Source of the DNA: Candidatus Lindowbacteria bacterium RIFCSPLOWO2_12_FULL_62_27
GTDB taxonomy: Bacteria; Lindowbacteria; 2-12-FULL-62-27
Length of the DNA stretch: 64,000 bases
Assembly (NCBI GenBank): GCA_001784175.1
Contig: MFPR01000002.1
Span: 1 to 64,000, forward strand
Reading direction: 5' to 3'
This document shows, piece after piece, positions 17,385 to 27,091 of the stretch (positions are counted from its first letter, which is position 1; each line of letters opens with the position of its first letter). The notes under the pieces are model-generated. The model made no database searches and was not told the DNA's origin. It saw nothing but the letters and a program-made list of their open reading frames with translations. The position numbers were made by a program, and so were the translations under genes.

Positions 17385-17675
17385 GGGGGGTGTGCTAAGC
17401 GGGGAGGTAGCGGTTCCTTTGTCCGTTCTGCGGGCTGCCTGCAATCCGCTTCAGCAGGGCCGAACTCCTGAGCGAAGGCTTGACGGCAAAATGCAGGCGC
17501 CGACGGAAAAGCGTTGAAGTTCGGGCCCCGCGGGGCGCGCGCCGGTGAACCGGGTCAGGTCCGGAAGGAAGCAGCCCTAAGCCGATACGAGCGTTTGCGC
17601 GGGATCACCTGGATGGAGCCGGCCCGTCGGAAGGCCGGTTGGGCCGGAGGGTCGAAGCCAGGTGCACACCCCCTT
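17385..17675 (+). ncRNA. ffs: Signal recognition particle RNA, large bacterial type
   Basis: The universal domain IV core GGTCAGGTCCGGAAGGAAGC is at about 17554-17573. The 5' part carries the Alu-domain signature GTGTGCTAAGCGGGGAGGTAGCGG followed by GCAATCCGC, and 5' GGGGGTGTGC (17386-17395) is perfectly complementary to 3' GCACACCCCC (17664-17673), closing the long helix 5. This makes it the ~290-nt form with an Alu domain, as in Bacillus, Thermus and many deep lineages, rather than the ~110-nt 4.5S RNA of most proteobacteria. It works with Ffh and FtsY in co-translational targeting. Exact ends are uncertain by several bases. Confidence 0.93.
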
Positions 17676-17686
17676 TATACTTCTGA

Positions 17687-17734
17687 GATTTTAGATTTTG
17701 GATTTTAGATTTTGGATTTTGGATTTTGGATTTG
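17687..17734. repeat. AT-rich simple repeat GATTTTAGATTTTGG
   Basis: Alternating GATTTTA and GATTTTG units fill the gap between SRP RNA and the dnaX ribosome site. It is much more AT-rich than its surroundings and adds spurious Phe/Trp codons if the dnaX frame is read upstream from ATG 17698. Confidence 0.8.
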
Positions 17735-17745
17735 GAGGTAGGGCT

Positions 17746-19296
17746 GTGTCAGAAGGGCACCGGGTGTTTTCGCTGAAATACCGGCCGATGACGTTCGAGG
17801 AGATGACGGGCCAGCCGCACGTGCGGCAGACGCTCGTGAACACGCTCTTTCGGCGGCATGTCGGCCACGGCTACATTTTCTCGGGGCCGCGGGGCGTCGG
17901 GAAAACGACGGCGGCGCGGCTGTTTGCCAAGGCGCTGAACTGCGCCGAGGGTCCGGGCCCGAAGATCTGCAACCGGTGTCCCGCCTGCGTGGAGATTTCG
18001 GGCGGAAACAGTCTGGACGTGATCGAGATGGACGGGGCGTCGAACCGGAAGATCGAGGACGTGCGCGCGCTCAGGGAGAATGTCCGGTTTGCGCCGACCA
18101 GCGGCCGCTACAAGATTTACATCATCGACGAGGTTCACATGCTGACGCAGGAGGCGTTCAACGCGCTGCTCAAGACGCTGGAGGAACCGCCGGAGCATGT
18201 CGTCTTCATTCTGGCGACGACCGATCCGCAAAAAATTCCCGAAACCATCCATTCCCGCTGCCAGGAACTCGAGTTTCACCGCCTGTCCCCGTCGGACCTC
18301 GAGGGGCTGATCCGGGCGGTGTGCCAGAAGGAGAAGATCAGCATCGACGTGGAATCCGTCGGCAAGCTGGCGGAGTGGGCGGACGGCAGCGCGCGGGACG
18401 CGCTGGTGGCGCTGGAGCAGGCGGCGGCCTATTCGGAGTCGGACGTCCGGGAGGACCAGATCGACCGGCTGTTCGGCTGGGTGGACCAAAAGACGATCGA
18501 TACCGTGGTGGGCGCCGTGTGGGCGGAGGACCGGCCGAAGATGTTCGAGGTGTCGCGCCGGATCGAGGACGAAGGCAGGGACATGACGCACTTTCTGGTG
18601 CAGCTGGCCAAGCGCCTCAAGCAGATGTGGCTGGCGGAGGCGGACAGAACAGCGCCGGCGGCGCCGGGGGCGCCGGCATTCGACCCTGACTCGCTTTTGC
18701 GGATGATCTCATCCTTGCTCGAATCGGAGCGCAATCTGCGCTCGACCCGGCAGCCCGGGCTGTTTCTTGCCATCCAGCTGATAGATTTGATCGAACTCAA
18801 GCGCCAGATGCCGGTGAGCGAGGTGGTTCGGCGCGTGGAGCAACTCGAAAGCCGCCTGCGGTCGGCGCCGGCTGCAGGGGGCGGAGGCGTCGCCGCTGAC
18901 GATTCCTCGCCGGCGGCGCCGCCCAACCCCGGGGTGAATGTGAATCAACTCTGGTCGAAGTTGGTGGAGGCGTTGAGCAGCTCGCAGGCGTCGCTGGCCT
19001 CCCATTTGAAGGAAGGCCGGCCGGTGGAGTGTTCGGCCGCCAAGAAAACATTGACGGCCGTCTACGGCCGTCAGCGATCGATCCAGCAAAAACAGATATC
19101 GGCCGACAAGAACGCCGCGCTCATCGACGCGGCGCTGTCCCGCCTCATGGGATCGGCCGGCTGGCATCTCGATGCGCGGATCGAGACGTCGGGCGACGCG
19201 CCGGGCGCCGCAGGCCGGGGCGTCAAGGATATTCCATCGCGAGTCCGCGCGGGTGCGGAGCTGCTCGAGAGCCGGGGCGTGGCGCGGCGTGAGTAA
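17746..19296 (+). CDS. dnaX: DNA polymerase III subunit gamma/tau
   Basis: 516 residues from GTG 17746, preceded by GGAGG at a good distance; an in-frame ATG at 17698 lies inside the AT-rich repeat and is rejected. The clamp-loader ATPase has Walker A GPRGVGKTT, the zinc-binding Cys cluster (NC...CNRCPAC), Walker B IYIIDEVHML and sensor-1 FILATTD, then domain III and a shorter tau-like C-terminal part (Ala/Gly/Pro linker at ~395-415, then a final folded region). It loads the beta clamp and bridges polymerases. No clear slippery frameshift site is visible. It overlaps the downstream gene by 8 bp. Confidence 0.97.
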   Translation: MSEGHRVFSLKYRPMTFEEMTGQPHVRQTLVNTLFRRHVGHGYIFSGPRGVGKTTAARLFAKALNCAEGPGPKICNRCPACVEISGGNSLDVIEMDGASNRKIEDVRALRENVRFAPTSGRYKIYIIDEVHMLTQEAFNALLKTLEEPPEHVVFILATTDPQKIPETIHSRCQELEFHRLSPSDLEGLIRAVCQKEKISIDVESVGKLAEWADGSARDALVALEQAAAYSESDVREDQIDRLFGWVDQKTIDTVVGAVWAEDRPKMFEVSRRIEDEGRDMTHFLVQLAKRLKQMWLAEADRTAPAAPGAPAFDPDSLLRMISSLLESERNLRSTRQPGLFLAIQLIDLIELKRQMPVSEVVRRVEQLESRLRSAPAAGGGGVAADDSSPAAPPNPGVNVNQLWSKLVEALSSSQASLASHLKEGRPVECSAAKKTLTAVYGRQRSIQQKQISADKNAALIDAALSRLMGSAGWHLDARIETSGDAPGAAGRGVKDIPSRVRAGAELLESRGVARRE

Positions 19297-21349
19297 GAAG
19301 AAAGCGCCGTACGCGCGGCTGTCGGGTCTGGCGAAGGAGATATTGGATGCGTATGCCGAGATCGAGGGCGCGACGCCCTCGACGGTGGCGGGAGAAATCC
19401 GGAACAACAGCGTCCTGATCAGCTATTTCGCGATCCGGCGCGGCGACCGCGAGAAGATTCTGGGCGCGGACCACGTGCGGGGGCTGCTCAAGTCCAACGA
19501 GCCTCTGCAGCGCGCCGCCGCGGCCGCCGCCGCAAATGAAGTGTTGGGCCCGAAGGCGACCGAGCTGTTGACGCCGCTGCTTCGGGATGCCCACCCGGTG
19601 GTGGTCGAATCGGTTCTGGACACGCTGGCGTCCGGCGTGACGCGCACGGAAACCGGCAAGGCCCTGGTCGAAGCGCTGCCGAAGATGACCGTGTCGAACC
19701 GTCACAAGGCGATGACCCTATTGGGCAGGCTGAAATACCGCGCGGCGGTGGGCGTTCTGGAGGAGGCGTTCCGTCGCCGGGACGGCGTTGATTCCCCGGT
19801 TGCCTGTCGCGCCCTGGCCGCGATCCAGGGCCGGTCCTTTACGGACGGCATCACCGAATTTCTGTATCCGGACAATCCGATCGAACTGCATACGGCGATC
19901 CTGGAGTGCATGGCGGACAATCCGGCGCCGGTCTATTACGCGAAGGCCACCCAGCTTTTGAAGGCGCTGCGGAACAAGGCCGCCGTGGCGGAAGTGGTCC
20001 GGCGAATTGCGCTCTGGTCGAACCAGGGCGTGGACCTTGCGATCACGCTGCTCGGAAACGCCGACATCGCCCTTGCGGATGCGGCGCAGGCAGGCTTGGT
20101 GCGCCATCTGCGCGCCACGGGCACGCTCCCGGCCGGATTTCTGCAGCGCCTGTCGAAGTCGCTGACGGACCGGGACGGCGCGCGTCCGGCGGCTGCGCCG
20201 CATGTGGCTCTCCCGCCGCCGATCGAGTCGCTGGAATCGAGGCTGTCGGAAACATTGTTGTCGCGTCCGGACGCGGATTTCCAGCAACTGTTCCTGATGG
20301 CGCTGAACGCCGAGAAACGGTTTCTGGCGCCGAAGCTGGTCCAACTGGCGGTGTCGCGGTGGGGCGAGGCCTTTTCGAAAGTGGTCGATCAGGCGCTGCA
20401 GCTTTCGAAGGAGGACGCCGTCCAGGTCCGCGCGCGGCTTCAGCAGCGTCTCGCGGCGCAGATGGAGCAGGAGAGCGCGGCGATGACGGTGGCGCGGATG
20501 ATCGAGAGCGTCGGCGCCGCGGACCTCAAGGCGCCGGTGAAGGAGATCGCGCGCCATCTGGACACGCCGAGCCTTCCGGTGCAGATGGCCGTGATGGAGG
20601 CGCTGATGGTGATCGGCGGCGCGGCGGAGGCGGCGGAGATCGAGAAGAGGATCGGCGGCGCGCACTGGATGCTGAAACGAAAAATTGCGTCGGCCCTGTC
20701 GCATCTCTGCGCGGAGAACCCGCCGGCCGGCCTGTTCAAGCTGTGCGAGGATCCGGAACCGCTCGTCCGGATTTCCTCCGTGCGGTCTTTGGAGGGGATC
20801 CGGCACGAGAAGGCGTACAACATCCTGCTGAAATCTCTCAATGACCCCGACGAGCGCGTGCGGTCGGCGGCCTGTGCGGGCCTTCGGGGATTTCCGGATC
20901 GCAAGGAGGTCGTGGACCGGCTGAGGGACATGCTGGAGGACAAGGACGCGCGGGTGAGGGCGAACACGATCGAAAGCATGGATGCGGTCCTGGGCCGCGA
21001 TCCGGACGAGCTGCGGTTCCGGATCAAACCGTATTTGAGCGACCCCAACGCCCGCGTGGTGATCAACACCGCCAAGGCCTTGTTCTCGGGCGATCCCGAT
21101 CTCGCGTACCCGGTGCTGGAGTCGTACCTGCGCGCGCCGGATCCGAATCTACGCGCGGGCGCGATGTGGGCCCTGGGCCAGCTGTCGCGTCCGGACGCGT
21201 ATCTTTGCCTGCATTTTCATTCCCTGCGGGAGAAGGATCCCTATGTTCTGAGTTTTGCGGGCCGGGCCGCTGCGCGCATGGAAGGCCGGCCATTTTATAA
21301 AGATGCTTATTACGTGCTGCAGAGCACTCGTACAGGAGGTACGGCATGA
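19289..21349 (+). CDS. HEAT-repeat protein
   Basis: 686 residues from GTG 19289, overlapping dnaX. No signal peptide or membrane segment; it should be cytoplasmic. Most of the length consists of ~35-residue helical repeats of the HEAT/PBS-lyase type (for example [41 protein letters not shown] and [16 protein letters not shown]), forming a solenoid that usually binds proteins. Ala/Arg-rich linker regions separate groups of repeats near 295-330. It sits between dnaX and rpmH with overlaps on both sides, so its expression is tied to replication and ribosome genes, but the partner is unknown. Confidence 0.8.
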   Translation: MSKKKAPYARLSGLAKEILDAYAEIEGATPSTVAGEIRNNSVLISYFAIRRGDREKILGADHVRGLLKSNEPLQRAAAAAAANEVLGPKATELLTPLLRDAHPVVVESVLDTLASGVTRTETGKALVEALPKMTVSNRHKAMTLLGRLKYRAAVGVLEEAFRRRDGVDSPVACRALAAIQGRSFTDGITEFLYPDNPIELHTAILECMADNPAPVYYAKATQLLKALRNKAAVAEVVRRIALWSNQGVDLAITLLGNADIALADAAQAGLVRHLRATGTLPAGFLQRLSKSLTDRDGARPAAAPHVALPPPIESLESRLSETLLSRPDADFQQLFLMALNAEKRFLAPKLVQLAVSRWGEAFSKVVDQALQLSKEDAVQVRARLQQRLAAQMEQESAAMTVARMIESVGAADLKAPVKEIARHLDTPSLPVQMAVMEALMVIGGAAEAAEIEKRIGGAHWMLKRKIASALSHLCAENPPAGLFKLCEDPEPLVRISSVRSLEGIRHEKAYNILLKSLNDPDERVRSAACAGLRGFPDRKEVVDRLRDMLEDKDARVRANTIESMDAVLGRDPDELRFRIKPYLSDPNARVVINTAKALFSGDPDLAYPVLESYLRAPDPNLRAGAMWALGQLSRPDAYLCLHFHSLREKDPYVLSFAGRAAARMEGRPFYKDAYYVLQSTRTGGTA

Positions 21350-21480
21350 AACCGACATTCAGGCCACACGTTTTGAAGCGAAAGCGCAAGCACGGGTTCA
21401 GAAGGCGCATGAAGACGCCCGGCGGCCGGAACGTTCTGCGCCGCCGGCGGGCCAGAGGCCGCAAGCGGCTGTCTGCGTGA
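21346..21480 (+). CDS. rpmH: 50S ribosomal protein L34
   Basis: 44 residues, very basic: starts [18 protein letters not shown] and ends RGRKRLSA, the typical L34 pattern. AGGAGGT at 21334-21340 is 5 bp upstream, and the ATG overlaps the upstream stop by 4 bp. Family members are 44-50 residues. The stop overlaps the GTG of rnpA (GTGA), the classic arrangement of this locus. Confidence 0.97.
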   Translation: MKPTFRPHVLKRKRKHGFRRRMKTPGGRNVLRRRRARGRKRLSA

Positions 21481-21812
21481 GCCGTGTGGCGCGGTTGCCG
21501 GCCGGCGCGTTCGACCGGGTCTACAAGAAGGGCCGGCGGGTTTCGCATTCGTCATTGGTGTTTCTGGTATCAGACCCGGAGGCGCCGGAGGCGCTGATCC
21601 GGCTCGGGGTGGTGGTGGGCCGCCGTGTGGCGCGTGACGCCGTGCCGAGGAACCGATTGAAGCGGATTCTTCGCGAGTCATTCCGTCATCTGGCCGGCGC
21701 GCATATTCCCGGGCCGGCGGACTGCATCCTGCTGGCGCGTGGGTCGGCCACGTCGTTGAAAACGCGCGCCGCCGCGGACGCCGTGTTGCGCCGGCTCTTG
21801 TCGAAACTCTGA
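21477..21812 (+). CDS. rnpA: Ribonuclease P protein component
   Basis: 111 residues from GTG 21477, overlapping rpmH. The hallmark basic helix is present as [13 protein letters not shown], preceded by [11 protein letters not shown]; the N-terminal part [20 protein letters not shown] is also typical. It binds the catalytic RNase P RNA and helps cleave 5' leaders of pre-tRNAs. Length and motif order are normal. The next gene starts 2 bp after its stop. Confidence 0.97.
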   Translation: MSRVARLPAGAFDRVYKKGRRVSHSSLVFLVSDPEAPEALIRLGVVVGRRVARDAVPRNRLKRILRESFRHLAGAHIPGPADCILLARGSATSLKTRAAADAVLRRLLSKL

Positions 21813-21814
21813 TC

Positions 21815-22030
21815 ATGGCCGCACGCGTTCTTTTGCTGCTGATCCGAATCTACGCCGTCGCGTTTCGTCCCCTGACGGCGATGTGGGGCGGTTGCCGGTT
21901 TTATCCAACATGTTCGGACTACGCGTCGGAAACGATTCGCCGGCGCGGCGCGGTCCGGGGTCTTGGGTCGGCGCTCTGGCGGCTTTTGCGTTGTCATCCG
22001 CTGTCGCGCGGGGGGGTGGACCTTCCATGA
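21815..22030 (+). CDS. yidD: Membrane protein insertion efficiency factor
   Basis: 71 residues. The YidD signature [13 protein letters not shown] is intact, followed by the amphipathic helix and the [10 protein letters not shown] motif at the C-terminus. YidD sits on the inner membrane face and assists Sec/YidC-dependent insertion. It lies in its usual place between rnpA and yidC, and its stop overlaps the yidC ATG by 4 bp. Confidence 0.96.
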   Translation: MAARVLLLLIRIYAVAFRPLTAMWGGCRFYPTCSDYASETIRRRGAVRGLGSALWRLLRCHPLSRGGVDLP

Positions 22031-23709
22031 ACTCGGAGGACCGGCGGCTTCTTCTGGCGTTCGTTCTGTCGCTGATTGTTTTTGCGTCATATCAAATGTT
22101 TCTGGCGTACAAGTATCCGCCGCCGAAGCAGGTTTCCGGGCCTGGCAAAGCCGGTGAAGACACAGTCGCTCCGACTGCGAGTTTGAAGCCGATTGAACTT
22201 GCATCACCGCAGCCGATCCCCATTTCGCCTGTCGACACAAGCCTTGCGGAAGAGACGACCGTTCTCAGCGGGAATGGGATTGAATTGACCGCCACCAACC
22301 TCGGTGCGGGTCTGCGGCAAATCCGCCTGCCGGGGATCGCGAGGCTGCCGCACCGGGACACGCGGGACGTGATTTTGGTGGACGAAACGTGGCGGGCGCC
22401 CTGCGTTGGGCTGCGCCTGCCTGGCACAGAAATCCAAAGATACAGGAAGGACGGCGGTACGGAGCGGCAGGTCCGCTATGTGTACGAAGCCGTTTCCCCG
22501 CAGGGGTCGCCGCTGTACCGCGTCGAGCGCACGATAGAACTCAGCGGCCGGCCCTACGAGGCGCGGCTGGAGACGCGGCTTCGGAATCTGACCGCCGCGC
22601 CGGTCGAATTCGGCATCGATTCCTCCCATGCGCTGGGACTCCTGCTGGCGCCGCTGCCGCGCAAATCCTTCCGGACGGATCTCGACATCCATGAGCTGTT
22701 CTTGAAACTCGGCAAGGACATCGAGCACTGGCAGGAGCAGTCGCCTGGTTTTTTTGACCGGCTCTTCGGCCGGGCCAGCCCGTCAGCGGAGCGGCGGTCG
22801 GAGGTCCTCGACGGCGTGCTGCGCTGGATCTGCGTCGGCGACCGCTATTTCACGGTGTCCTTGATCCCCGACAGCGCGCTCACGCGCGCGATGCTGTCCA
22901 TGGACGGCCCGACGCTGACCGCGGAGGCGCAGTACGGTGTCCTGACGGCGCCGCCGGGCGGAACGCTGACGCTGCGGGAGACGCTGTATGCGGGGCCAAA
23001 GAATCCGGAGTATCTGACGCAGTACGGAGAAGATCTTCTGGACATCATGAAATTCGGCTGGTTCGACTGGCTGGGATTCTGGATGCTGCGGCTCATGAAC
23101 CTGTTCCACAAGGCGATTCCCAACTACGGCGTGTCGATCCTTCTCCTCACGTGCATCGTCCGGGTGGTGCTGTATCCGCTGACGTACAAATCGTATGCAT
23201 CGATGGCGAAGCTCAAGGAACTGACGCCGAAGATGAAGGTGATTCAGGACAAGTACAAGGACAACAAGGAGAAGTTGAACAAGGAGCTGATGCGGCTGTA
23301 CAAGGACAACAAGGTGAACCCGGCCGGCGGGTGCCTGCCGATTCTGCTTCAGATTCCCGTGTTTATCGCCTTCTACAACATGCTGCAGTACGCCATCGAA
23401 CTTCGCGGCGCCTCCTTTTTATGGGTCCTGGACCTTTCGGAGCGGGACCCCTACTACATTCTGCCGGTCCTGATGGGCGCGTCGATGCTGATCCAGCAGA
23501 AACTCACGCCGTCGCCGGACCCGAACCAGGCGAAGATCGGCATGATGATGACGGTCATCTTTACGTTTCTCTTTCTCACCTTCCCGGCGGGCCTCAACCT
23601 CTACTGGTTCGTCTCAACGGTGCTGGGCATCTGGCAGCAGAAGATCATCGAGCGGAAACTGAAGCCTGTTTCGGCGGCCGCGCCCGCGCAGCCCGCAAAA
23701 TCCGCCTGA
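22027..23709 (+). CDS. yidC: Membrane protein insertase YidC
   Basis: 560 residues. The first transmembrane helix (residues 8-28) is followed by the large periplasmic beta-sandwich domain (about 60-340), so this is the long Gram-negative form. The conserved insertase core (about 360-535) has [23 protein letters not shown] with the hydrophilic-groove Arg, the cytoplasmic coiled hairpin [18 protein letters not shown], and [12 protein letters not shown], and it ends [17 protein letters not shown]. It inserts membrane proteins alone or with SecYEG. The last 65 bp overlap the convergent trpC gene, an unusually deep tail-to-tail overlap. Confidence 0.97.
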   Translation: MNSEDRRLLLAFVLSLIVFASYQMFLAYKYPPPKQVSGPGKAGEDTVAPTASLKPIELASPQPIPISPVDTSLAEETTVLSGNGIELTATNLGAGLRQIRLPGIARLPHRDTRDVILVDETWRAPCVGLRLPGTEIQRYRKDGGTERQVRYVYEAVSPQGSPLYRVERTIELSGRPYEARLETRLRNLTAAPVEFGIDSSHALGLLLAPLPRKSFRTDLDIHELFLKLGKDIEHWQEQSPGFFDRLFGRASPSAERRSEVLDGVLRWICVGDRYFTVSLIPDSALTRAMLSMDGPTLTAEAQYGVLTAPPGGTLTLRETLYAGPKNPEYLTQYGEDLLDIMKFGWFDWLGFWMLRLMNLFHKAIPNYGVSILLLTCIVRVVLYPLTYKSYASMAKLKELTPKMKVIQDKYKDNKEKLNKELMRLYKDNKVNPAGGCLPILLQIPVFIAFYNMLQYAIELRGASFLWVLDLSERDPYYILPVLMGASMLIQQKLTPSPDPNQAKIGMMMTVIFTFLFLTFPAGLNLYWFVSTVLGIWQQKIIERKLKPVSAAAPAQPAKSA

Positions 23710-24457
23710 TTCGCAGGGGATCGCGGAGGAGGGCCGTGCCGATGAGGACGGCGTCGGCGATCCCGCGCAGCGGGACGAGGTCCGAGGGCCGGCTGTAGCC
23801 GCTTTCGGCGATGGCCACGCAGGTACGCGGGACGAGCGGCAGGAGGTTGAGGGCGACGGCGAGGTCGGTTTTGAGGGTGGAGAGGTTTCTGTTGTTGACG
23901 CCGATGATCCGCGCGCCCGCCGCCAGCGCCGTTTCCAATTCCTGTTCGTCGTGGACCTCCACGAGGGCCGCCAGTTTGAGCCATGTGGCGAGCCGGAGGA
24001 GCCGGCGGAGTTGCGCGGGACGGAGCGCGCGGACGATGAGGAGGACGGCGGAAGCGCCGAATGCCCTCGCTTCGTAGATCTGGTATTCATCGACGATAAA
24101 ATCCTTTCGAAGGACGGGGAGCGGCACAACGCGCGCGACGTTTTGGAGGTCCCGCACGGACCCGGCGAAATGGTCCTGCTCGGTGAGGACCGAAAGCGCG
24201 GCCGCGCCGGCCCGGTGGTAGGTGCGTGCCATGGCGACCGGATCGAGGCCGCGGGCAAGATTGGGCGAGCTGGGGGACGAGCGTTTAATTTCAGCGATGA
24301 TCGAGAGCCGTGTTTTACCGCGAACCGCGCGGGCAAAATCGGAGGGGCGGATTGCGGCGGCCCACCGAGTTATGAGCCTGAGGGGGAATTTAGTTTTTCG
24401 TTCCTGAAGTCTCTTTCGAACGGATGCAAGGATGCGGGTCAGGACGTCCTCAGGCAT
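23645..24457 (-). CDS. trpC: Indole-3-glycerol-phosphate synthase
   Basis: 270 residues; TIM barrel converting CdRP to indole-glycerol phosphate. Visible catalytic motifs: IAEIKRSSPS near the N-terminus (substrate-binding and catalytic Lys), ALSVLTEQDHF, LRKDFIVDEYQ with catalytic Lys, ALVEVHDEQEL (catalytic Glu), IIGVNNRNL and AESGY. The start lies 8 bp inside trpD. The C-terminus is ~20 residues of Arg/Pro/Ala-rich sequence beyond the barrel and overlaps yidC in the opposite strand. No trpF, trpB or trpA follows, so the later steps are encoded elsewhere. Confidence 0.96.
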   Translation of the reverse strand: MPEDVLTRILASVRKRLQERKTKFPLRLITRWAAAIRPSDFARAVRGKTRLSIIAEIKRSSPSSPNLARGLDPVAMARTYHRAGAAALSVLTEQDHFAGSVRDLQNVARVVPLPVLRKDFIVDEYQIYEARAFGASAVLLIVRALRPAQLRRLLRLATWLKLAALVEVHDEQELETALAAGARIIGVNNRNLSTLKTDLAVALNLLPLVPRTCVAIAESGYSRPSDLVPLRGIADAVLIGTALLRDPLRIRRILRAARARPPKQASVSAR

Positions 24458-25496
24458 GGCTTTTCAGCCGTCCGGCCGTCTCAATTATTTTTTCAAGATG
24501 CTTCGCGGCCTGACCGGAGGCGAGGTGTGACAGCGCCGCCGTGGCGCCTTCGGCCACCGTCGAGACTCGGCCAACCACCAGGAGCGCCGCGGCCGCATTG
24601 ACGGCGACAGCCGTCTGATCGGATTCGGCGCCTTTGCCGGACAGGACTGCGCTCGCGCGCGCCACAGCCTCGCGGACATCCGACACCTTCAAGCGGTCGG
24701 GCGCGACCGGCGGGACGCCGAAGTTGTGCGGCTCGTACTGCACTTCCGTAATGTCGCCTTCCTGAAAGAAACAGGCGGCGCGGGTTTTCCCGCAGGGCGA
24801 AATCTCGTCGAGGGCCGGCTCGCCATGGACGACCATGGCCGATTTCAATCCCAGCCCTTTCAGAACTTCCGCGAAGGGCCGGACGCGTTCCGGCGCCGGC
24901 ACGCCGACGATCTGATGGTGGACGCGGGCCGGGTTGGCGAGCGGCCCGAGGAAATTGAACACAGTGCGGACCTGCAGGGCCTTGCGGACCGGCGCGATCG
25001 ATTTCATGGCCGGATGGTAGAGCGGCGCAAAGAGAAAGGCGAATTGCGTCTCCCTGAAGAGTTGGGCGGACGCATCGGGGGAGAGGTCGAGCGGCAGTCC
25101 GAGTCCTTCGAGAACGTCGGCGCTTCCGCAGGACGAGGACACGGACCGGTTTCCATGTTTGACGATGGGCACGTTCATGGATGAGAGGAGGATCGCCGAG
25201 ATCGTGCTGAGATTGAGGCTGCGCGATCCGTCTCCGCCGGTGCCGCAGGTGTCGAGGGCCTGGCGCATGTCCTCGGGCAGCGCGACCGCGTGCGCGCGCA
25301 TCTCGCGCGCGAGTCCGAGGATTTCGGTGACGGTTTCGCCTCTGACGCGGAGCGCCGCCAGCACCGCGGCCTTCATTTCCGGCGGCGCGTCGCCGGTCAG
25401 TCCCTCAAAGAGCGGCGCGGTTTCCCCGGGGTCAAGGGACTTGCCCTGCAGCAATTTCTCGAGGAGCGCCTTGAATCCTAGATCTTGTTTTTCCAT
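24450..25496 (-). CDS. trpD: Anthranilate phosphoribosyltransferase
   Basis: 348 residues from ATG 25496; a 39-residue extension upstream is open but lies within the previous gene. The PRPP-binding motif DTCGTGGDGSRSLNLST is intact, followed by VKHGNRSVSSSCGSADVLE, the family's second signature, and later FNFLGPLANPARVHHQIVGV. It transfers phosphoribose from PRPP to anthranilate. The 5' end overlaps the FecR-like gene by 19 bp and its 3' end overlaps trpC by 8 bp, so the whole set is translationally linked. Confidence 0.97.
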   Translation of the reverse strand: MEKQDLGFKALLEKLLQGKSLDPGETAPLFEGLTGDAPPEMKAAVLAALRVRGETVTEILGLAREMRAHAVALPEDMRQALDTCGTGGDGSRSLNLSTISAILLSSMNVPIVKHGNRSVSSSCGSADVLEGLGLPLDLSPDASAQLFRETQFAFLFAPLYHPAMKSIAPVRKALQVRTVFNFLGPLANPARVHHQIVGVPAPERVRPFAEVLKGLGLKSAMVVHGEPALDEISPCGKTRAACFFQEGDITEVQYEPHNFGVPPVAPDRLKVSDVREAVARASAVLSGKGAESDQTAVAVNAAAALLVVGRVSTVAEGATAALSHLASGQAAKHLEKIIETAGRLKSHA

Positions 25497-27091
25497 ATTT
25501 TTACGAGGTCCTTGAGGCTGATCGAGAGATATTTTTTCTGCCGCTTGTAATAGATGGCCTGTTCGAATCGGGAGAGGTTTCCCAGAAGATCCCGGGCTTC
25601 GACGCGGACCCACCAGATGCGGGACCGGCCGCGCGGGGGCGCGGTGGTTTCGGTGCGGCCTTCGAGCCGGAGTTTGGACACGCGATGGAGGGGAATCTCG
25701 ACGCGTTCGCCGGCATCGCTTTCAAAGATGGCGAGTGCCGGCAGGTCGAGTCCGATGCCGAGATCGACGACGTCGGCCAGCACGTAGAACCGTTCGGCCG
25801 GGCCGCGTGTTTCAAGGCCGACGTTCAGGATTTTCGGCCCCTCGACGTCCTGTTGGACCAAAAGAGTTCCGAAGGGCTGATCATCGAGAAAAAACTCGAA
25901 GGTCCGCGCCGTTGCCGGCGGCACGGCGATCCGCGTGTCGCCGGGCGGCAGGCGCCTGCCATCCAGCCGTACCTCGGCGCGGGATGAAGCATTCCGGAAG
26001 GGCAGAATGTCGGTGCGGACAAAGAGCCGGCGCTCGATTTGTTCCGGCGGCGCCTCCAGCCACCAGGCGAAATGGTCGGGATCGGACAGGAGCGCCATCG
26101 CGCTCGCCCCAGGTCGAATATCGGCAATGACGAGCCCGTAGGGGAGATCGGGGGCGATTACAAACGAGCCGCTGTCATCGGAGACCGTCCGGACGTGATG
26201 CCATACCACTTCAGCGCGCGGGATCGGGGGGCTGAACTGGCCACGGATGCGGCCCGTCTGTATCCAGTCCGCGGCCCGCACCTCGGGCGGGCCGGAGAGG
26301 ACTGTTGTCCGGAAGACCGGTCCGGGCGGTCCGGCCAGTCCGGCGCGATTGACGGAGGAGACTCGCAAGAATTTTGTCCCGTCGGACAAGTCCGTGATCA
26401 CGACAGGCTCATCCGGCCGAACAATAAAATTTTCCGCCGCCTGCCAGAAAGTTTCGTGATCCGAGACTTCGACCCGGATGGCGCCGGCGGAAATCCGCTC
26501 GTCCATGCGGACCGCCGTCAGCGTCAGGGGCGGTTCGACGACCTCGTCCGGCGGGCGGATGACCGGCGGCGGAATGAGGCGCGCGCGCGAGATTTCGCCG
26601 GAGGAAGAAACGCGGAGGCCGTCCTGGGCCGCAAGAGTGAAGGTTTTGTCATCGGCCGAGACGACCGCGCGGCCTTCAAAAACGCGGATCGTCGATTCGA
26701 GATCGGGCGCGTGCAGAAAAGTGGCCGTTCCTTGCACGACAACGGATGCCCTGCCCAACTCGACCGTGATGGCCGAATCGGCCCGGACCTCGAGATGGCC
26801 GCCCCGGAGCGCGCAGTGGTCTGCCGGCGCATGGCCGAGCTCCAAGTCCGCGCCGTTGGCATCCGCGGATTCCAGGATGAGCGTTGCGGTCCCCCACGCG
26901 AATTGAATTCCTCCCGCGCGCGGAATCGAAACGGCCCGCGCGCCCGTCCATCCGCCGGTGTGGGGCGTCCGAAGCACGCCGTCTGCGCCTTTGATGAGAA
27001 CCTCGCCGGTCGATTCGACGGTGGCGATCGCGATGGCCGGGCCGGTCAGCGGGAGGAGGCCGGCGAGGAGCGCGCGAAAGAGGCCTAGCAC
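25478..27091 (-). CDS. Exported FecR-like protein embedded in the trp operon
   Basis: 537 residues from GTG 27091, overlapping trpG by 7 bp and trpD by 19 bp. A signal peptide (LFRALLAGLLPLTGPAIAIA) is followed by a FecR-like domain (about 20-180: GEVLIKGADGVLRTP, LELGHAPADHCALRGGHLEV, STIRVFEGRAVVSADD). The middle and C-terminal parts are beta-rich segments resembling Ig/FN3-type modules, with repeated Pro-rich turns and a basic last 25 residues. It has no evident link to tryptophan synthesis and looks like a surface or periplasmic protein co-expressed by position only. Codon use matches its neighbours, so recent transfer is not indicated. Confidence 0.75.
   Translation of the reverse strand: MLGLFRALLAGLLPLTGPAIAIATVESTGEVLIKGADGVLRTPHTGGWTGARAVSIPRAGGIQFAWGTATLILESADANGADLELGHAPADHCALRGGHLEVRADSAITVELGRASVVVQGTATFLHAPDLESTIRVFEGRAVVSADDKTFTLAAQDGLRVSSSGEISRARLIPPPVIRPPDEVVEPPLTLTAVRMDERISAGAIRVEVSDHETFWQAAENFIVRPDEPVVITDLSDGTKFLRVSSVNRAGLAGPPGPVFRTTVLSGPPEVRAADWIQTGRIRGQFSPPIPRAEVVWHHVRTVSDDSGSFVIAPDLPYGLVIADIRPGASAMALLSDPDHFAWWLEAPPEQIERRLFVRTDILPFRNASSRAEVRLDGRRLPPGDTRIAVPPATARTFEFFLDDQPFGTLLVQQDVEGPKILNVGLETRGPAERFYVLADVVDLGIGLDLPALAIFESDAGERVEIPLHRVSKLRLEGRTETTAPPRGRSRIWWVRVEARDLLGNLSRFEQAIYYKRQKKYLSISLKDLVKIWKNKI

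Noticed and set aside
17698-17745. ATG 17698 as start of dnaX
   Set aside because: The added residues come from an AT-rich GATTTT repeat, and a strong GGAGG site precedes GTG 17746.
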